Assembly (NCBI GenBank): GCA_964464175.1
Contig: CAYXFD010000006.1
Coordinates: forward strand, 53,978-117,977
Direction: 5' to 3'
DNA from: CAYXFD01 sp964464175
GTDB lineage: Bacteria > Cloacimonadota > Cloacimonadia > Cloacimonadales > JAJBBL01
Length of the DNA stretch: 64,000 nt
Shown piece after piece: positions 9,413-17,972 of the stretch; the first letter of the stretch is position 1; each line of letters opens with the position of its first letter. The position numbers were made by a program, and so were the translations under genes. Below the pieces are notes generated by a model. The model was not told the origin of the DNA. It worked only from the letters and a program-made list of their open reading frames with translations, and did no database searches.

Positions 9413-9871
9413 TCAAACTTTATGGATAACATAAGTCACCACACCCCAGATAGTCATATCCATCCACTCTTCGACCTGCAATGAAGGATAGTCCCTGTTT
9501 TCAGGTACCAGGAGATATTTCCCTTTTATAATCTTCAATCTCTTAACAGTAAGCTCTCCGTCAATAAAGGCGATAACTATCTTGTTATGGGAGGCTTCCA
9601 AAGAACGGTCAACGATCAGAATATCATCTTGATGGATCCCGGCATCAATCATAGAGTTACCTTCCACCCGGACAAAATATGTCGAAGCGGGATGAGAGAT
9701 CAAATATTCATTCAGATCGAGCGAATCTTCAATATAATCCTGAGCCGGAGACGGGAAACCGGCTGGGATCTTCATTCCGATCAGAGGGCGCAGAATTTTT
9801 TTGGCGGGGTCAAACCGGTAAACTGTCTTGATACTGTTATCTGTTTTTAACCTGCAATCATCTTTACTCAT
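9413..9871 (-). CDS. umuD: UmuD, self-cleaving S24 peptidase subunit of Pol V
   Basis: 152 residues, slightly longer than E. coli UmuD (139). The self-cleavage site is visible as A37-G38 in KIPAGFPSPAQDY. The catalytic dyad is S73 (VEGNSMIDAG) and K110 (GELTVKRL). The N-terminal arm is short and lacks a helix-turn-helix, which separates it from LexA. In the known system RecA filaments stimulate cleavage to UmuD', which binds UmuC. It heads the umuD-umuC-SRAP cluster. The 174-base gap to umuC is longer than usual and holds no gene. GGGAG lies about 11 nt before the ATG, a loose ribosome-binding site. Confidence 0.93.
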   Translation of the reverse strand: MSKDDCRLKTDNSIKTVYRFDPAKKILRPLIGMKIPAGFPSPAQDYIEDSLDLNEYLISHPASTYFVRVEGNSMIDAGIHQDDILIVDRSLEASHNKIVIAFIDGELTVKRLKIIKGKYLLVPENRDYPSLQVEEWMDMTIWGVVTYVIHKV

Positions 9872-10356
9872 CTATGTTTTACTCCCTGTTCATTTCTAAT
9901 TCAAAGAGAAGAAATTAACTGCAATTTAGTCAAGCAGTCTTTTCAACTTCTAACCCTGGTAACTTCTTACTTTGTTATTGAATCGAGTCATATTATTGTT
10001 TATCATCGCGAGTGTTTCCGCAGGCAATCTAATATCTAAGAGCGATTCTGAGCCGAAATCCTTTAGTTACCACCCTAACTGTTAAAGAAAGAAGCAGTTT
10101 AAAAGGCTATAGAGAAAGGGTATGAGTGAAATATACCACATCAAAAACGCAAGCAGAAAAACTTTGGCATATATTTTGCTTCTTTTTTACTATTGCAGAC
10201 TTTTTATCAAGGTAAGATATTTATCCTGAAAGCAGCATTATTTAAAAAATAATGAATTGGCTTTTTTACGGGATTAAGAGGATTGACTGCCGGGAGGAAC
10301 AGATGTTTATCTGTACTCTGTCCAGGTACCATATTACAAAAAACGGGAGGAGTGTT
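9872..10356. other. Intergenic region between umuD and the GLUG protein gene
   Basis: Divergent region of 485 bases. The only clear signal is the sigma-54-type promoter at 10165-10180, listed separately. An in-frame extension of the downstream reading frame from 10252 to 10356 has no signal-peptide character and is treated as leader. No SOS-type dyad was found next to umuD. Confidence 0.5.
10165..10180 (+). promoter_or_regulatory. Candidate sigma-54 promoter for the GLUG protein gene
   Basis: TGGCATATATTTTGCT matches the sigma-54 consensus TGGCAC-R-N4-TTGCW with exact GG/GC spacing. The deviation is T for C at the sixth base. Transcription would start about 10191, giving a leader of roughly 165 bases before the ATG at 10357. 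rpoN is encoded at 51670-53181 in the same window. Confidence 0.6.
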
Positions 10357-12744
10357 ATGAAAAGGTTATTTTTAATCCTAACAGTTTTGACGATTTGCGC
10401 AGGAATAAGTCTGAATTCCCAAACAGCAATTCCACCATCGGAAGGAGACGGCACAGAGAGTAATCCTTATCAGATTGCATCTTTGGCTAATCTTTACTGG
10501 ATAAGTGAAGATATTGGTAACTGGGATAAGTCCTTTATCCAGACAGTCGATATTAATGCTTCGGAAACGATCGATTGGTTTGACGGGAACGGATGGAAAC
10601 CTATTGGAGTGCCGTTTTATGACGAGATACCATATTCGGGACCACCCTTCACAGGAAGTTATGACGGACAGGATTTTGTTATCGACAGTCTCTTTATTTC
10701 CCGAAGTGGTGACGGAATTGGACTTTTCGGTGCGACCGAGGGGTCTGTTATTCAGAATGTCGGTTTGACTAATGTTTTTTTTGACGGCTATTTATGGAAT
10801 ACAGGAGGAATAGTCGGTGTCCATGCTTCCAATTCATTGATGAATAATTGTTATGTAACGGGTCAGATTACAGGAAAGAGCATAATTGGAGGCATTATCG
10901 GGCATAATAGTGATTCAACTGTCAACAGTTGCTACAGTGAAGTCGAGGTTATCGGAGAAAGTGATCTCGGCGGCTTGATTGGACATAATGAGTTAGCTTC
11001 TGTAGTCCAAAGCTATAGCGAGAGTCTTGTCCGGGGATCTATGGGAATTGGAGGTTTAGTTGGGAGGAGCACTTTCTCTTCGATTATCGATAGCTACAGC
11101 ACTTCCAACGTTGAAGTTCAGGGTTATGGAAGTAGTATCGGGGGATTAATAGGTTACAACGATGCTTCAATTGTAAACAATAGTTACTATGATTATGAAG
11201 CTGTTCTTTTGAATGGTGAACATGTCATAACAATAGGAGCTCTGGATAACGAGACTTTTACAGCCTGGCTCGGCAATAATCTGTCTCTGGATATCGCTGA
11301 TTATTTCAGCTTTGATGGAGAAGACTACCTGATTGGTTCCGAACAGGATTTCTGGAAGTTGCTGTTATTTGGTCAGTTTCCTGCCAATAGTTTCAAACTG
11401 ACCTCCAATCTCGATCTATCAGGCAGAGACAATATATTTATCCCTTATTTTACCGGCATTTTCTTGGGGAATGGACATACCATAATCAATTTTAATGCGG
11501 ATTTTTCGGAGACTAACTACTCCTCTATCGGTTTATTTGGTTCTACTTATGAAGCCGAGGTCAGAAATTTAAACCTGACCGGTTTTTCCGTTAAGGGGAA
11601 GGGTGATATCGGAGGTTTAACAGGAAGCAGCTATGACTCGAGTTTTCATAATATTCAGCTGTCTGGTATTGTTGAAGGTTCCTTTAATGCCGGAGGTTTA
11701 GCAGGAAGCGGAAAGCTGATTCATATTAAAGACTGTGAAAGCAACGTAAGTATATCGGGAATCGGCAAAGCAGGGGGTTTAGCAGGAGTTACTTACTTCA
11801 GTGAAATCGAAAACAGTTATAGCATTGGTAGTGTTTCGGGTAGTAACTGGATAGGTGGCTTAGCGGGAATGATTGATGGTCAAACTATTGTTCATAACTG
11901 TATTAGTAAAGGTGTAGTGCAAGGATCGAGTGCTGTAGGAGGGTTAATTGGTGAATCCGGGTTATCTTCAGTAGTGAGAAGCTTCAGCGAAGGAAATGTA
12001 GAGGGGGATGATACTGTCGGAGGTTTAATTGGTTATCTTTCTGAGAGTTATGTCTCTGATAGCTATAGTACAGGAGATGTTGATGCCACATCATACGCAG
12101 GAGGTTTAGTTGGTTTCGTTTTCTATTCGGATATTGCAAACTGCTACAGTCTGGGCAATGTCACCGGAGATTCTGCATCTGGTGGTTTAATAGGTTATAA
12201 TTATGATTTCTTAGACTCAGTAATCAGTAACAGTTATTGGAATACCGAGACTTCAGCTCAGTCATATTCTGAAGGGGGTGAGGGAAGGACAACAGAAGAG
12301 ATGACCTATCCCTATGCAGCGAACACTTATGCCGGCTGGAATTTTTCCGAAATATGGCAGGCTGACCCGGGTTATGATTGCAATTCCGGTTATCCGTTTC
12401 TTACAGAGATGCCCCTTTCAACAGAGGAAGAGGAAGAAGGGAATATTGTGGACGTAACCAAGACAGCAGTTTATCTCTATCCCAACCCCTTCAATCCGGA
12501 AACGACAATATTTCTGGCTTTAGCTGAAAAAGATATTAACAGACCTGTCACGGTTACGGTTTACAACATAAAGGGTCAGAGAGTAGCGGTTATTTTAGAA
12601 GACGAGATTGTCAGAGAAAACGAGCTTAAACTTGCCTGGAGAGGAAGTAATGATCAGGGTAAAGAGCTTTCTTCCGGTATTTATTTCGTTAGAATAGAAA
12701 CTAACAGCAATACTATCAGCCGTAAAATTACTCTGCTCAAGTAA
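10357..12744 (+). CDS. Secreted GLUG-repeat protein with C-terminal sorting domain
   Basis: 795 residues from the ATG at 10357, chosen because GGGAGGAG ends 4 nt upstream and the protein then starts with a clean signal peptide ending near SLNSQ. The middle (about 70-620) contains many short beta-helix repeats of the GLUG type (recurring GGLIG/GGLVG, followed by NCYS or DSYST turns), in two blocks around a spacer at about 250-370. The C-terminal 85 residues are a FlgD-like secretion domain: YLYPNPFNPETTI, VYNIKGQRV, SSGIYFVRI, then a terminal KITLLK. This type is recognised by type IX-like secretion systems in Bacteroidota relatives. Likely a surface or extracellular adhesin-like protein. It has a sigma-54-type promoter upstream and a strong terminator downstream. 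Confidence 0.88.
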   Translation: MKRLFLILTVLTICAGISLNSQTAIPPSEGDGTESNPYQIASLANLYWISEDIGNWDKSFIQTVDINASETIDWFDGNGWKPIGVPFYDEIPYSGPPFTGSYDGQDFVIDSLFISRSGDGIGLFGATEGSVIQNVGLTNVFFDGYLWNTGGIVGVHASNSLMNNCYVTGQITGKSIIGGIIGHNSDSTVNSCYSEVEVIGESDLGGLIGHNELASVVQSYSESLVRGSMGIGGLVGRSTFSSIIDSYSTSNVEVQGYGSSIGGLIGYNDASIVNNSYYDYEAVLLNGEHVITIGALDNETFTAWLGNNLSLDIADYFSFDGEDYLIGSEQDFWKLLLFGQFPANSFKLTSNLDLSGRDNIFIPYFTGIFLGNGHTIINFNADFSETNYSSIGLFGSTYEAEVRNLNLTGFSVKGKGDIGGLTGSSYDSSFHNIQLSGIVEGSFNAGGLAGSGKLIHIKDCESNVSISGIGKAGGLAGVTYFSEIENSYSIGSVSGSNWIGGLAGMIDGQTIVHNCISKGVVQGSSAVGGLIGESGLSSVVRSFSEGNVEGDDTVGGLIGYLSESYVSDSYSTGDVDATSYAGGLVGFVFYSDIANCYSLGNVTGDSASGGLIGYNYDFLDSVISNSYWNTETSAQSYSEGGEGRTTEEMTYPYAANTYAGWNFSEIWQADPGYDCNSGYPFLTEMPLSTEEEEEGNIVDVTKTAVYLYPNPFNPETTIFLALAEKDINRPVTVTVYNIKGQRVAVILEDEIVRENELKLAWRGSNDQGKELSSGIYFVRIETNSNTISRKITLLK

Positions 12745-12784
12745 GAGTACGGCGAATTTCAGAGGGCTTTCTTTTTGCACGGAA

Positions 12785-12814
12785 GGGATGCGAGACAATT
12801 CGCATCCCCTTTTT
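12785..12814 (+). terminator. Rho-independent terminator after the GLUG gene
   Basis: GGGATGCGA at 12785-12793 pairs perfectly with TCGCATCCC at 12800-12808 around a 6-nt loop, followed by CTTTTT. It sits 40 bases after the stop codon. Confidence 0.85.
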
Positions 12815-12820
12815 ACAGGG

Positions 12821-12848
12821 TTGACATAATAACAGGATTGATTATATT
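12821..12848 (+). promoter_or_regulatory. Sigma-70-type promoter for the HD-domain gene
   Basis: TTGACA at 12821-12826, a 16-nt spacer, and TATATT at 12843-12848. It begins 7 bases after the preceding terminator's T-run and would start transcription about 10-15 nt before the ATG of the next gene. Confidence 0.55.
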
Positions 12849-12865
12849 ATCCGTAAAAAGGAATA

Positions 12866-13672
12866 ATGATGAAAAAGTCACCAAAGCAAGTCAGTCTGGA
12901 AAAGCAGATAATGACTCATGTAGAAGGGAAAACAGCTCAGGCTGCGGAACTTCTCTTTAACGACAGGGAAGTCCAGGCTTTGCAGGATTACGCAAATAAT
13001 GTATCAATAAAACGGCTCGGTTTTAACGATCATGGTCCGGTACACATGCGTAAAGCAGCCTTGAATGCTACGACCATGCTAGATTTATTAACCAAAGCGA
13101 AAATAAAGCTCAATTTGGAAAAAGAGGGGCTTGGGACTGCCGAAGACAGTAAAGTTGCCGTTTTGATTGCTTCTTTACTGCATGATATTGGGATGACCGT
13201 TTCCCGGGATAATCATGAGTTTATCAGTATCACTCTGGCGATCCCGATAATTGAACGGACTTTGGAACGGATTTACAAGAATGACATATCAAAAAGAGTT
13301 ATTCTCCGCTCCATTATTATTGAAGGGATTTTCGGTCATATGGCGACCCAGACGATAAACACTTTAGAAGCAGGATTGGTTCTTATTGGAGACGGTTGTG
13401 ATATGGAAAACGGCAGAGCACGAATACCACAGCTTCTGTCTAACAAGCCCAAAGTGGGAGATATCCATAAATACTCATCGATCGCTATTCAAAAGGTAGC
13501 TTTTTCCGAAGGGGAACAAAAACCGATCAAAATAGAGATTGAAATGAGCCAATCGGTAGGTTTCTTTCAGGTGGAAGAGGTACTTTTTCCGAAGATATTA
13601 TCGAGTCCCGTTAAGCGATATATTGAACTATATGCCGGGATAAAGGGGAAGGATCTCTTACGATATCTATAG
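12866..13672 (+). CDS. HD-domain phosphohydrolase
   Basis: 268 residues. The HD metal-site motifs are present: H56 and H60 in DHGPVHMRKA, H106-D107 in SLLHDIGM, H117 in DNHEF, and a later Asp in GDGCDMENGR. The family contains metal-dependent phosphohydrolases of nucleotides, cyclic dinucleotides and (p)ppGpp. The substrate cannot be told from sequence, and no HD-GYP or RelA motif is seen. Two adjacent ATG codons (12866 and 12869) are possible; AAGGA at 12858-12862 favours the second slightly. It has its own promoter, and its 3' end overlaps the convergent barrel gene by 6 bases. Confidence 0.85.
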   Translation: MMKKSPKQVSLEKQIMTHVEGKTAQAAELLFNDREVQALQDYANNVSIKRLGFNDHGPVHMRKAALNATTMLDLLTKAKIKLNLEKEGLGTAEDSKVAVLIASLLHDIGMTVSRDNHEFISITLAIPIIERTLERIYKNDISKRVILRSIIIEGIFGHMATQTINTLEAGLVLIGDGCDMENGRARIPQLLSNKPKVGDIHKYSSIAIQKVAFSEGEQKPIKIEIEMSQSVGFFQVEEVLFPKILSSPVKRYIELYAGIKGKDLLRYL

Positions 13673-15532
13673 GCTGCAAATTATTTGTATGATAAGGCTT
13701 TTCGTTTTTTGAGTAAGAAGATAAGAGAACTTACTCTGCAGTTTGATAGAATTTGTGAGATTGTTCTTGATAATCAGGTAAAAATAGATATCATCGCCGT
13801 TTAACGGACGGCTTTCCCACATACCAGCCAAGCTCTGTTCATAAACATAATGACTTACAGCTGAACGGTAAACGCTGATCCGGCAGCTTATCCGGGTATT
13901 CTTCTGCTGCCAGCTAATGTTTTCAAAGAAGAGGATACCTTTTTGGAAGTCATTGATTTCCGGTATTCTTCTTGATAGGTATTCAAGGCAGGTAGTTATA
14001 CTAAGGTTGGGAGTAACCTTATGAAGCCAATCCCAGGCAACTGCGGTTTTGTTTTCATCCCTGATCTTCCCGGTATCGTCAAAAACTCTATACCGGGCAT
14101 AATCCCTATTATGCAACTTCCAGCGGAAAGTGTCTTTAGAAGTTCGATATATAACCTGTAAGTATTGCTCAGTCCGTGTTATCGGCATTTTTTCAAAATA
14201 CCGGGTATCGGGATGTCTCCAGATGTCAAAATAGACGTTGATTGTCCAGCCGGGATAAGGGACTATTCTCAAACCGTAATATACACCTCTTTCATTATCA
14301 AAATTTGCCTGCGAAGAAAAGGGATTACCGTGCCAATGAGGAAAATACCTGTCATATTGACGGTACAGCAGCAACTGCCGAAAAGGACTCTTTCCCCATC
14401 TGAGAGCAGCAACTATTCCCGTTCTGCCTCCGAGACGGGCATATTCACCCAAAAGATCAATCTCACCGGCTTTGAAGTTGATAAAGAACCCCTTTGAATT
14501 GTAGTTATTGCTTAATTCTTGCTCAAGGAAAACTCGGTCGAATTTATGCCTAGAATAGTATAAACCTCCTGAACCAGCTCTGTTTTTTACTTTCACTGCC
14601 AAACCACTGATTTTTTCCCCTACACTGTTTCTGAATTCACTCTTATCTGTGCCATAGGGATAGAAGGTTGATATTTTCTCATCTTTGATAGAAGCATCAA
14701 GTTCTGTCTCTGAATAAAAGGGGATAAATTCCAAGGGGGGTATTACTATATGGGCAGCGAAACCCTCCATGGACCATAGTTTATACGGGTTTGTATGACT
14801 ACGGAGAGGGGTGTAATTTTTTACCGGATGAGTGGTAGCAGCAGAACTCTTGGAAAAACCGGATTTGGAAGCGAAGGCAATACCCTGTCCCAAAGAGAGC
14901 CGGTATTTTCCAATGACAACTTGCTGAACCTTTTTTTCCGTCTGGTGATTAAAATAGTAAGAATGATTCCGGGCAAGCGCCCTACTCCCATAATTACTAA
15001 GAGTTACAAAACCAAGAACCGTATCCTGATTCCGAACTTCAGTTTTTTGATAATATCGGGCAGAAGTCTCTCCGGAATAAGAGCGGATATAGCTCCGCTG
15101 ACTCTGATACAATGAAAGGGGTAAACTGACTTTTCGGGGAGTTTTAATTGAAGAGATGGTTGTCATCTCTTCAGAGAGTTCAAAGGAAATGTAGGGGAGA
15201 ATACTCTTGATCTTCTCATCTGAAAAACCTATGCTCTGTAAATCCTCAAGGTTTCTAATAGGTTTGCTATTGCGACTGCTTATAATAGACCGGATATCTT
15301 CATCTGATATTCCGGGAATGAGTCTGAGTTCGTAGCTTTCTGCAGTATTGATTCTTATGGTGTTTCCGGTTTCCTCCGGTCTTTCCAATCCTATTTCTTC
15401 GTGCCAGTTTTCTTCATCAATAATCAGGTCAGCAGGGGCATCAGCTCTCAGAAGTGAATAAAATGAACAGAACTGAAGAAGAATAAGAACAGCAAATCGG
15501 ACAGAAAAGGGAGTAGTTTGGTTACAAGCCAT
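13667..15532 (-). CDS. Helix-hairpin-helix outer-membrane beta-barrel protein
   Basis: 621 residues. A signal peptide (to about 31) is followed by a ComEA-like helix-hairpin-helix region at about 58-115: INTAESYELRLIPGISDEDI, then IRNLEDLQSIGFSDEKI. The remaining ~500 residues alternate polar and aromatic residues as in outer-membrane barrels (for example GLYYSRHKFDRVFLEQ, GVYYGLRIVPYPGWTINVY). It is paralogous in layout to the protein at 36544-39123. HhH domains bind DNA non-specifically in ComEA, so an uptake or envelope DNA-binding role is possible but unproven. It starts 6 bases after the PorV-like gene ends, so the two are translationally coupled. Confidence 0.72.
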   Translation of the reverse strand: MACNQTTPFSVRFAVLILLQFCSFYSLLRADAPADLIIDEENWHEEIGLERPEETGNTIRINTAESYELRLIPGISDEDIRSIISSRNSKPIRNLEDLQSIGFSDEKIKSILPYISFELSEEMTTISSIKTPRKVSLPLSLYQSQRSYIRSYSGETSARYYQKTEVRNQDTVLGFVTLSNYGSRALARNHSYYFNHQTEKKVQQVVIGKYRLSLGQGIAFASKSGFSKSSAATTHPVKNYTPLRSHTNPYKLWSMEGFAAHIVIPPLEFIPFYSETELDASIKDEKISTFYPYGTDKSEFRNSVGEKISGLAVKVKNRAGSGGLYYSRHKFDRVFLEQELSNNYNSKGFFINFKAGEIDLLGEYARLGGRTGIVAALRWGKSPFRQLLLYRQYDRYFPHWHGNPFSSQANFDNERGVYYGLRIVPYPGWTINVYFDIWRHPDTRYFEKMPITRTEQYLQVIYRTSKDTFRWKLHNRDYARYRVFDDTGKIRDENKTAVAWDWLHKVTPNLSITTCLEYLSRRIPEINDFQKGILFFENISWQQKNTRISCRISVYRSAVSHYVYEQSLAGMWESRPLNGDDIYFYLIIKNNLTNSIKLQSKFSYLLTQKTKSLIIQIICSL

Positions 15533-15538
15533 CTTACT

Positions 15539-16339
15539 CTATTCAGAAACGACTTTGTCAAAGCTATATGTCAGTGAGATAAAATGAGTAGGAGCAAGAT
15601 ATCTGTGGGTTAAGAAACTATAGGTCACCTGCAGTGGAGCTGGAAGCAGAATAATCCCCGCACCGATCCTATCCGGCTCATACTGGTAACCGGCTAAAAG
15701 AGCCAGTTGAGGATAAAGGCGATGAAAAGCACCGAATTTCAGAGTAAAGTCATAACCCTTTTCTTTTTCGATCCCCACAGAAAGAGAGCTGTTTCGGGAT
15801 AAAGAGTGATTAACCTCCCAATGAACTACGATTGGGAGAAATTGTCCTTGAAACCTTGTTTGTGAAACATTTCTAAGGGAAAATCCAAGGGTAAATGAGT
15901 CATAATAGACGATAAAACCGCTATCCAGAGCAAAAGCCCGGGCAGTGTCGAAATTTCTGATCTGAGTTTGCAGCATTCTAAAGGAAATACCAAAGGCGTA
16001 TAATTCTCTTCTGAGATTGAACGAGAGATTTGATACCGTTTCCTGATAGAGCGGATGTGCAAGATGACTCCCTCCAAGATAGAATCCCCACTGACCGGAA
16101 AGGGTGGAAAGGTGCAGAGTATAATAGGGAAGATCAGCAAGATTATAGAGATATGACCCTCCCGCTTCAGCACCAGGATATATAAATGCCGGATTGATAT
16201 TAGTTCCGGAGGGATTTTCCGACAGAAAAATCAAACCGCTGACAGCGTTATGTGAGGCGGAAACCGGTATGGTTAGATCTGCTGCAGCAACAGCAGTAAT
16301 AGATATTATAATCCCCCATATAATGAATGCCCTCTCCAT
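15539..16339 (-). CDS. PorV/PorQ-like outer-membrane protein
   Basis: 266 residues. A signal peptide ends near AVAAADLTIP. Features typical of the PorV/PorQ/UPF0164 type follow: SENPSGTNINPAFIYPG near the N-terminus, then amphipathic beta strands such as GGSYLYNLADLPYYTLHL and GFYLGGSHLAHPLY. These proteins form small barrels that assist type IX export or act as shuttles in Bacteroidota relatives; the role here is inferred. No Shine-Dalgarno precedes the ATG, and a promoter is positioned so that transcription would begin at the ATG itself (16346-16375). The HhH barrel gene follows immediately. Confidence 0.68.
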   Translation of the reverse strand: MERAFIIWGIIISITAVAAADLTIPVSASHNAVSGLIFLSENPSGTNINPAFIYPGAEAGGSYLYNLADLPYYTLHLSTLSGQWGFYLGGSHLAHPLYQETVSNLSFNLRRELYAFGISFRMLQTQIRNFDTARAFALDSGFIVYYDSFTLGFSLRNVSQTRFQGQFLPIVVHWEVNHSLSRNSSLSVGIEKEKGYDFTLKFGAFHRLYPQLALLAGYQYEPDRIGAGIILLPAPLQVTYSFLTHRYLAPTHFISLTYSFDKVVSE

Positions 16340-16345
16340 AGGAGG

Positions 16346-16375
16346 ATTAAAAAAGCAATATTATTTCAGAGTCAA
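16346..16375 (-). promoter_or_regulatory. Sigma-70-type promoter predicting a leaderless mRNA
   Basis: On the minus strand: TTGACT (16375-16370), an 18-nt spacer, then TTTAAT (16351-16346), then CCTCCT and the ATG at 16339. The expected start site, about 7 nt after the -10, coincides with the A of the ATG. There is no ribosome-binding site in the 6 intervening bases. Confidence 0.45.
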
Positions 16376-16498
16376 GAAGTTTTTTTCTGTTAATAAATAA
16401 ACCGTTTCCGGGGAAGTGAGAGAGAGGAGAGACTAAAAGGTAATCTTAACCATTACCGGTAAAAAAGAAAAAGGGAAATTCGTCTTAGAAAGGTAATA

Positions 16499-17602
16499 TC
16501 AGACGAGACAGTCTTTTGTCTCCGGGTCGAAGAAATGCCCTTTAGACATATCAAAAGTGATCTTGATCGTACTTCCCATTTTAGGCATCTTTTTGGGGTT
16601 AAAACGAGCCGTGATCTTATGGTTTTCCGTGCTCAAGAAAACCAGATGCTCGTTACCCATTGGTTCAACAATATCACAGACAGCTTCCAGATCCTGAGGG
16701 AATTCAGCCATACTGTTAAAATCCTTGTCATAGACATCCTCAGGTCTGATTCCAAAGATAATCTTTTTTCCGGCGTAATCTTTCAGCTTAGCTGCATGTT
16801 CTTTGAACAGAGCAACCTTGAAGTTATCGAAACTGAAGGAAAGATTATCGTTATCCTTTTCCAGTTTTCCGGTAAACTGATTGATAGCAGGACTTCCAAT
16901 AAATCCTGCAACAAAGAGGTTTGTAGGATTGTTATATACCTCCAGAGCTTCGTCACACTGTTGAACTAAACCCTCTTTTATCACGACAATTTTATCAGCC
17001 ATTGACATTGCCTCCACCTGATCATGGGTAACATAGATCATTGTGGTTTCAAGTTTCTTATGGAGTTTAATAATCTCTGCTCTCATTTGAACCCGTAGTT
17101 TAGCATCAAGATTGGATAACGGCTCATCGAAAAGGAAAACCTGAGGTTTACGGACAATTGCTCGCCCTAAAGCAACCCTCTGTCTCTGTCCCCCTGAGAG
17201 CTCTTTGGGTTTCCGGTTCAGAAGGTGATCTATCTCCAATAGGGCAGCAGCTTCTTTGACCTCTTTGTCAATTATCTCTTTTTTGGTCTTTCTTAGTTTG
17301 AGAGCAAAAGCCATATTATTATAGACTGTCATATGAGGATATAGGGCATAATTTTGAAAAACCATTGCTATATCGCGGTTCTTGGGCAGAACATTATTGA
17401 TCAACCGGTCTCCGATATAGATATCACCCGAGGTAATGGTTTCCAAGCCGGCAATCATTCTGAGAGCAGTTGTCTTTCCGCAACCGGAGGGACCGACAAG
17501 GATAGCAAATTCCTTATCTTTGATTTCGATGTTCATATCTATTACTGCTTTGACTCCGTTATCATAAACCTTATTAACATTGTTGAGTGTCACTTTTGCC
17601 AT
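16499..17602 (-). CDS. ABC transporter ATPase, MalK/UgpC type
   Basis: 367 residues, normal for the carbohydrate-uptake CUT1 ATPases. It has Walker A GPSGCGKTT (37-45), a Q loop in VFQNYALYPHMTVYNN, signature LSGGQRQRVALGRA, Walker B FLFDEPLSNLDAKL, an H loop in YVTHDQVEAM, and a C-terminal OB/TOBE regulatory region from about 240. In known systems the dimer powers uptake of maltose, trehalose, glycerol-3-phosphate or similar solutes. No permease or binding-protein gene is adjacent, so it probably serves permeases encoded elsewhere; such shared MsmK-like ATPases are known. Promoter TTGACA-17-AATATT lies upstream and GAGG precedes the ATG. Confidence 0.9.
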   Translation of the reverse strand: MAKVTLNNVNKVYDNGVKAVIDMNIEIKDKEFAILVGPSGCGKTTALRMIAGLETITSGDIYIGDRLINNVLPKNRDIAMVFQNYALYPHMTVYNNMAFALKLRKTKKEIIDKEVKEAAALLEIDHLLNRKPKELSGGQRQRVALGRAIVRKPQVFLFDEPLSNLDAKLRVQMRAEIIKLHKKLETTMIYVTHDQVEAMSMADKIVVIKEGLVQQCDEALEVYNNPTNLFVAGFIGSPAINQFTGKLEKDNDNLSFSFDNFKVALFKEHAAKLKDYAGKKIIFGIRPEDVYDKDFNSMAEFPQDLEAVCDIVEPMGNEHLVFLSTENHKITARFNPKKMPKMGSTIKITFDMSKGHFFDPETKDCLV

Positions 17603-17631
17603 TTACTCTAACCTCTTTTCTTATTTGATGG

Positions 17632-17660
17632 AATATTTTGTTTGCAAACTCCACTGTCAA
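17632..17660 (-). promoter_or_regulatory. Sigma-70-type promoter of the ABC ATPase gene
   Basis: On the minus strand: TTGACA (17660-17655), 17-nt spacer, AATATT (17637-17632). The predicted start is about 23 nt before the ATG at 17602. Confidence 0.55.
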
Positions 17661-17732
17661 GAAATAACTCCTTCACTCTGGATACTTCCTTCTGAGACTG
17701 TTTGGTTTTCCCTTTTCGATCCCCTGTTACAT

Positions 17733-17805
17733 CCTTAGTAAACCATTAGGAAATACTACAGTCGGACCAGGTAGGATTATAGACTTTCCTAATGGTATCC
17801 TAATG
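17733..17805 (+). repeat. 73-bp palindromic element, copy 1
   Basis: Arms CCTTAGTAAACCATTAGGAA and TTCCTAATGGTATCCTAATG are imperfect inverted repeats (core CCATTAGGAAA/TTTCCTAATGG perfect, 11 bp). Between them lies an asymmetric conserved core AGTCGGACC at element positions 28-36. The second copy, at 63014-63086 in the opposite orientation, has exactly the same length and the core at the same offset. Confidence 0.75.
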
Positions 17806-17972
17806 TTACGAGAGAGAAGATCTACCGGAAAAGACCGCCTTTATATTCCAGAGGGGAGAAAGATGAGATTATAAACAACAATTTTGAACTAAACTGACAG
17901 TAGAACGAAAGAAAGAACGATCATCTTTTTAACACACAGAGCGAGATAGAAGTCGATGACAGCTTAATTCGC

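Larger units (their letters stand above)
17603..17972. other. Intergenic region with promoter and 73-bp palindromic element
   Basis: 370 bases between the end of the histidine phosphatase gene and the start of the ABC ATPase gene, both on the minus strand. It contains the ATPase promoter (17632-17660) and one copy of the 73-bp element (17733-17805). I see no gene. Confidence 0.6.

Noticed and set aside
9872..9990. LexA/SOS box for umuD
   Set aside because: Neither CTGT-N8-ACAG nor GAAC-N4-GTTC type dyads are present near the start; regulation may use an unfamiliar operator.
10252..10356. N-terminal extension of the GLUG protein
   Set aside because: The extension has no ribosome-binding site and would hide the signal peptide; the ATG at 10357 has GGGAGGAG.
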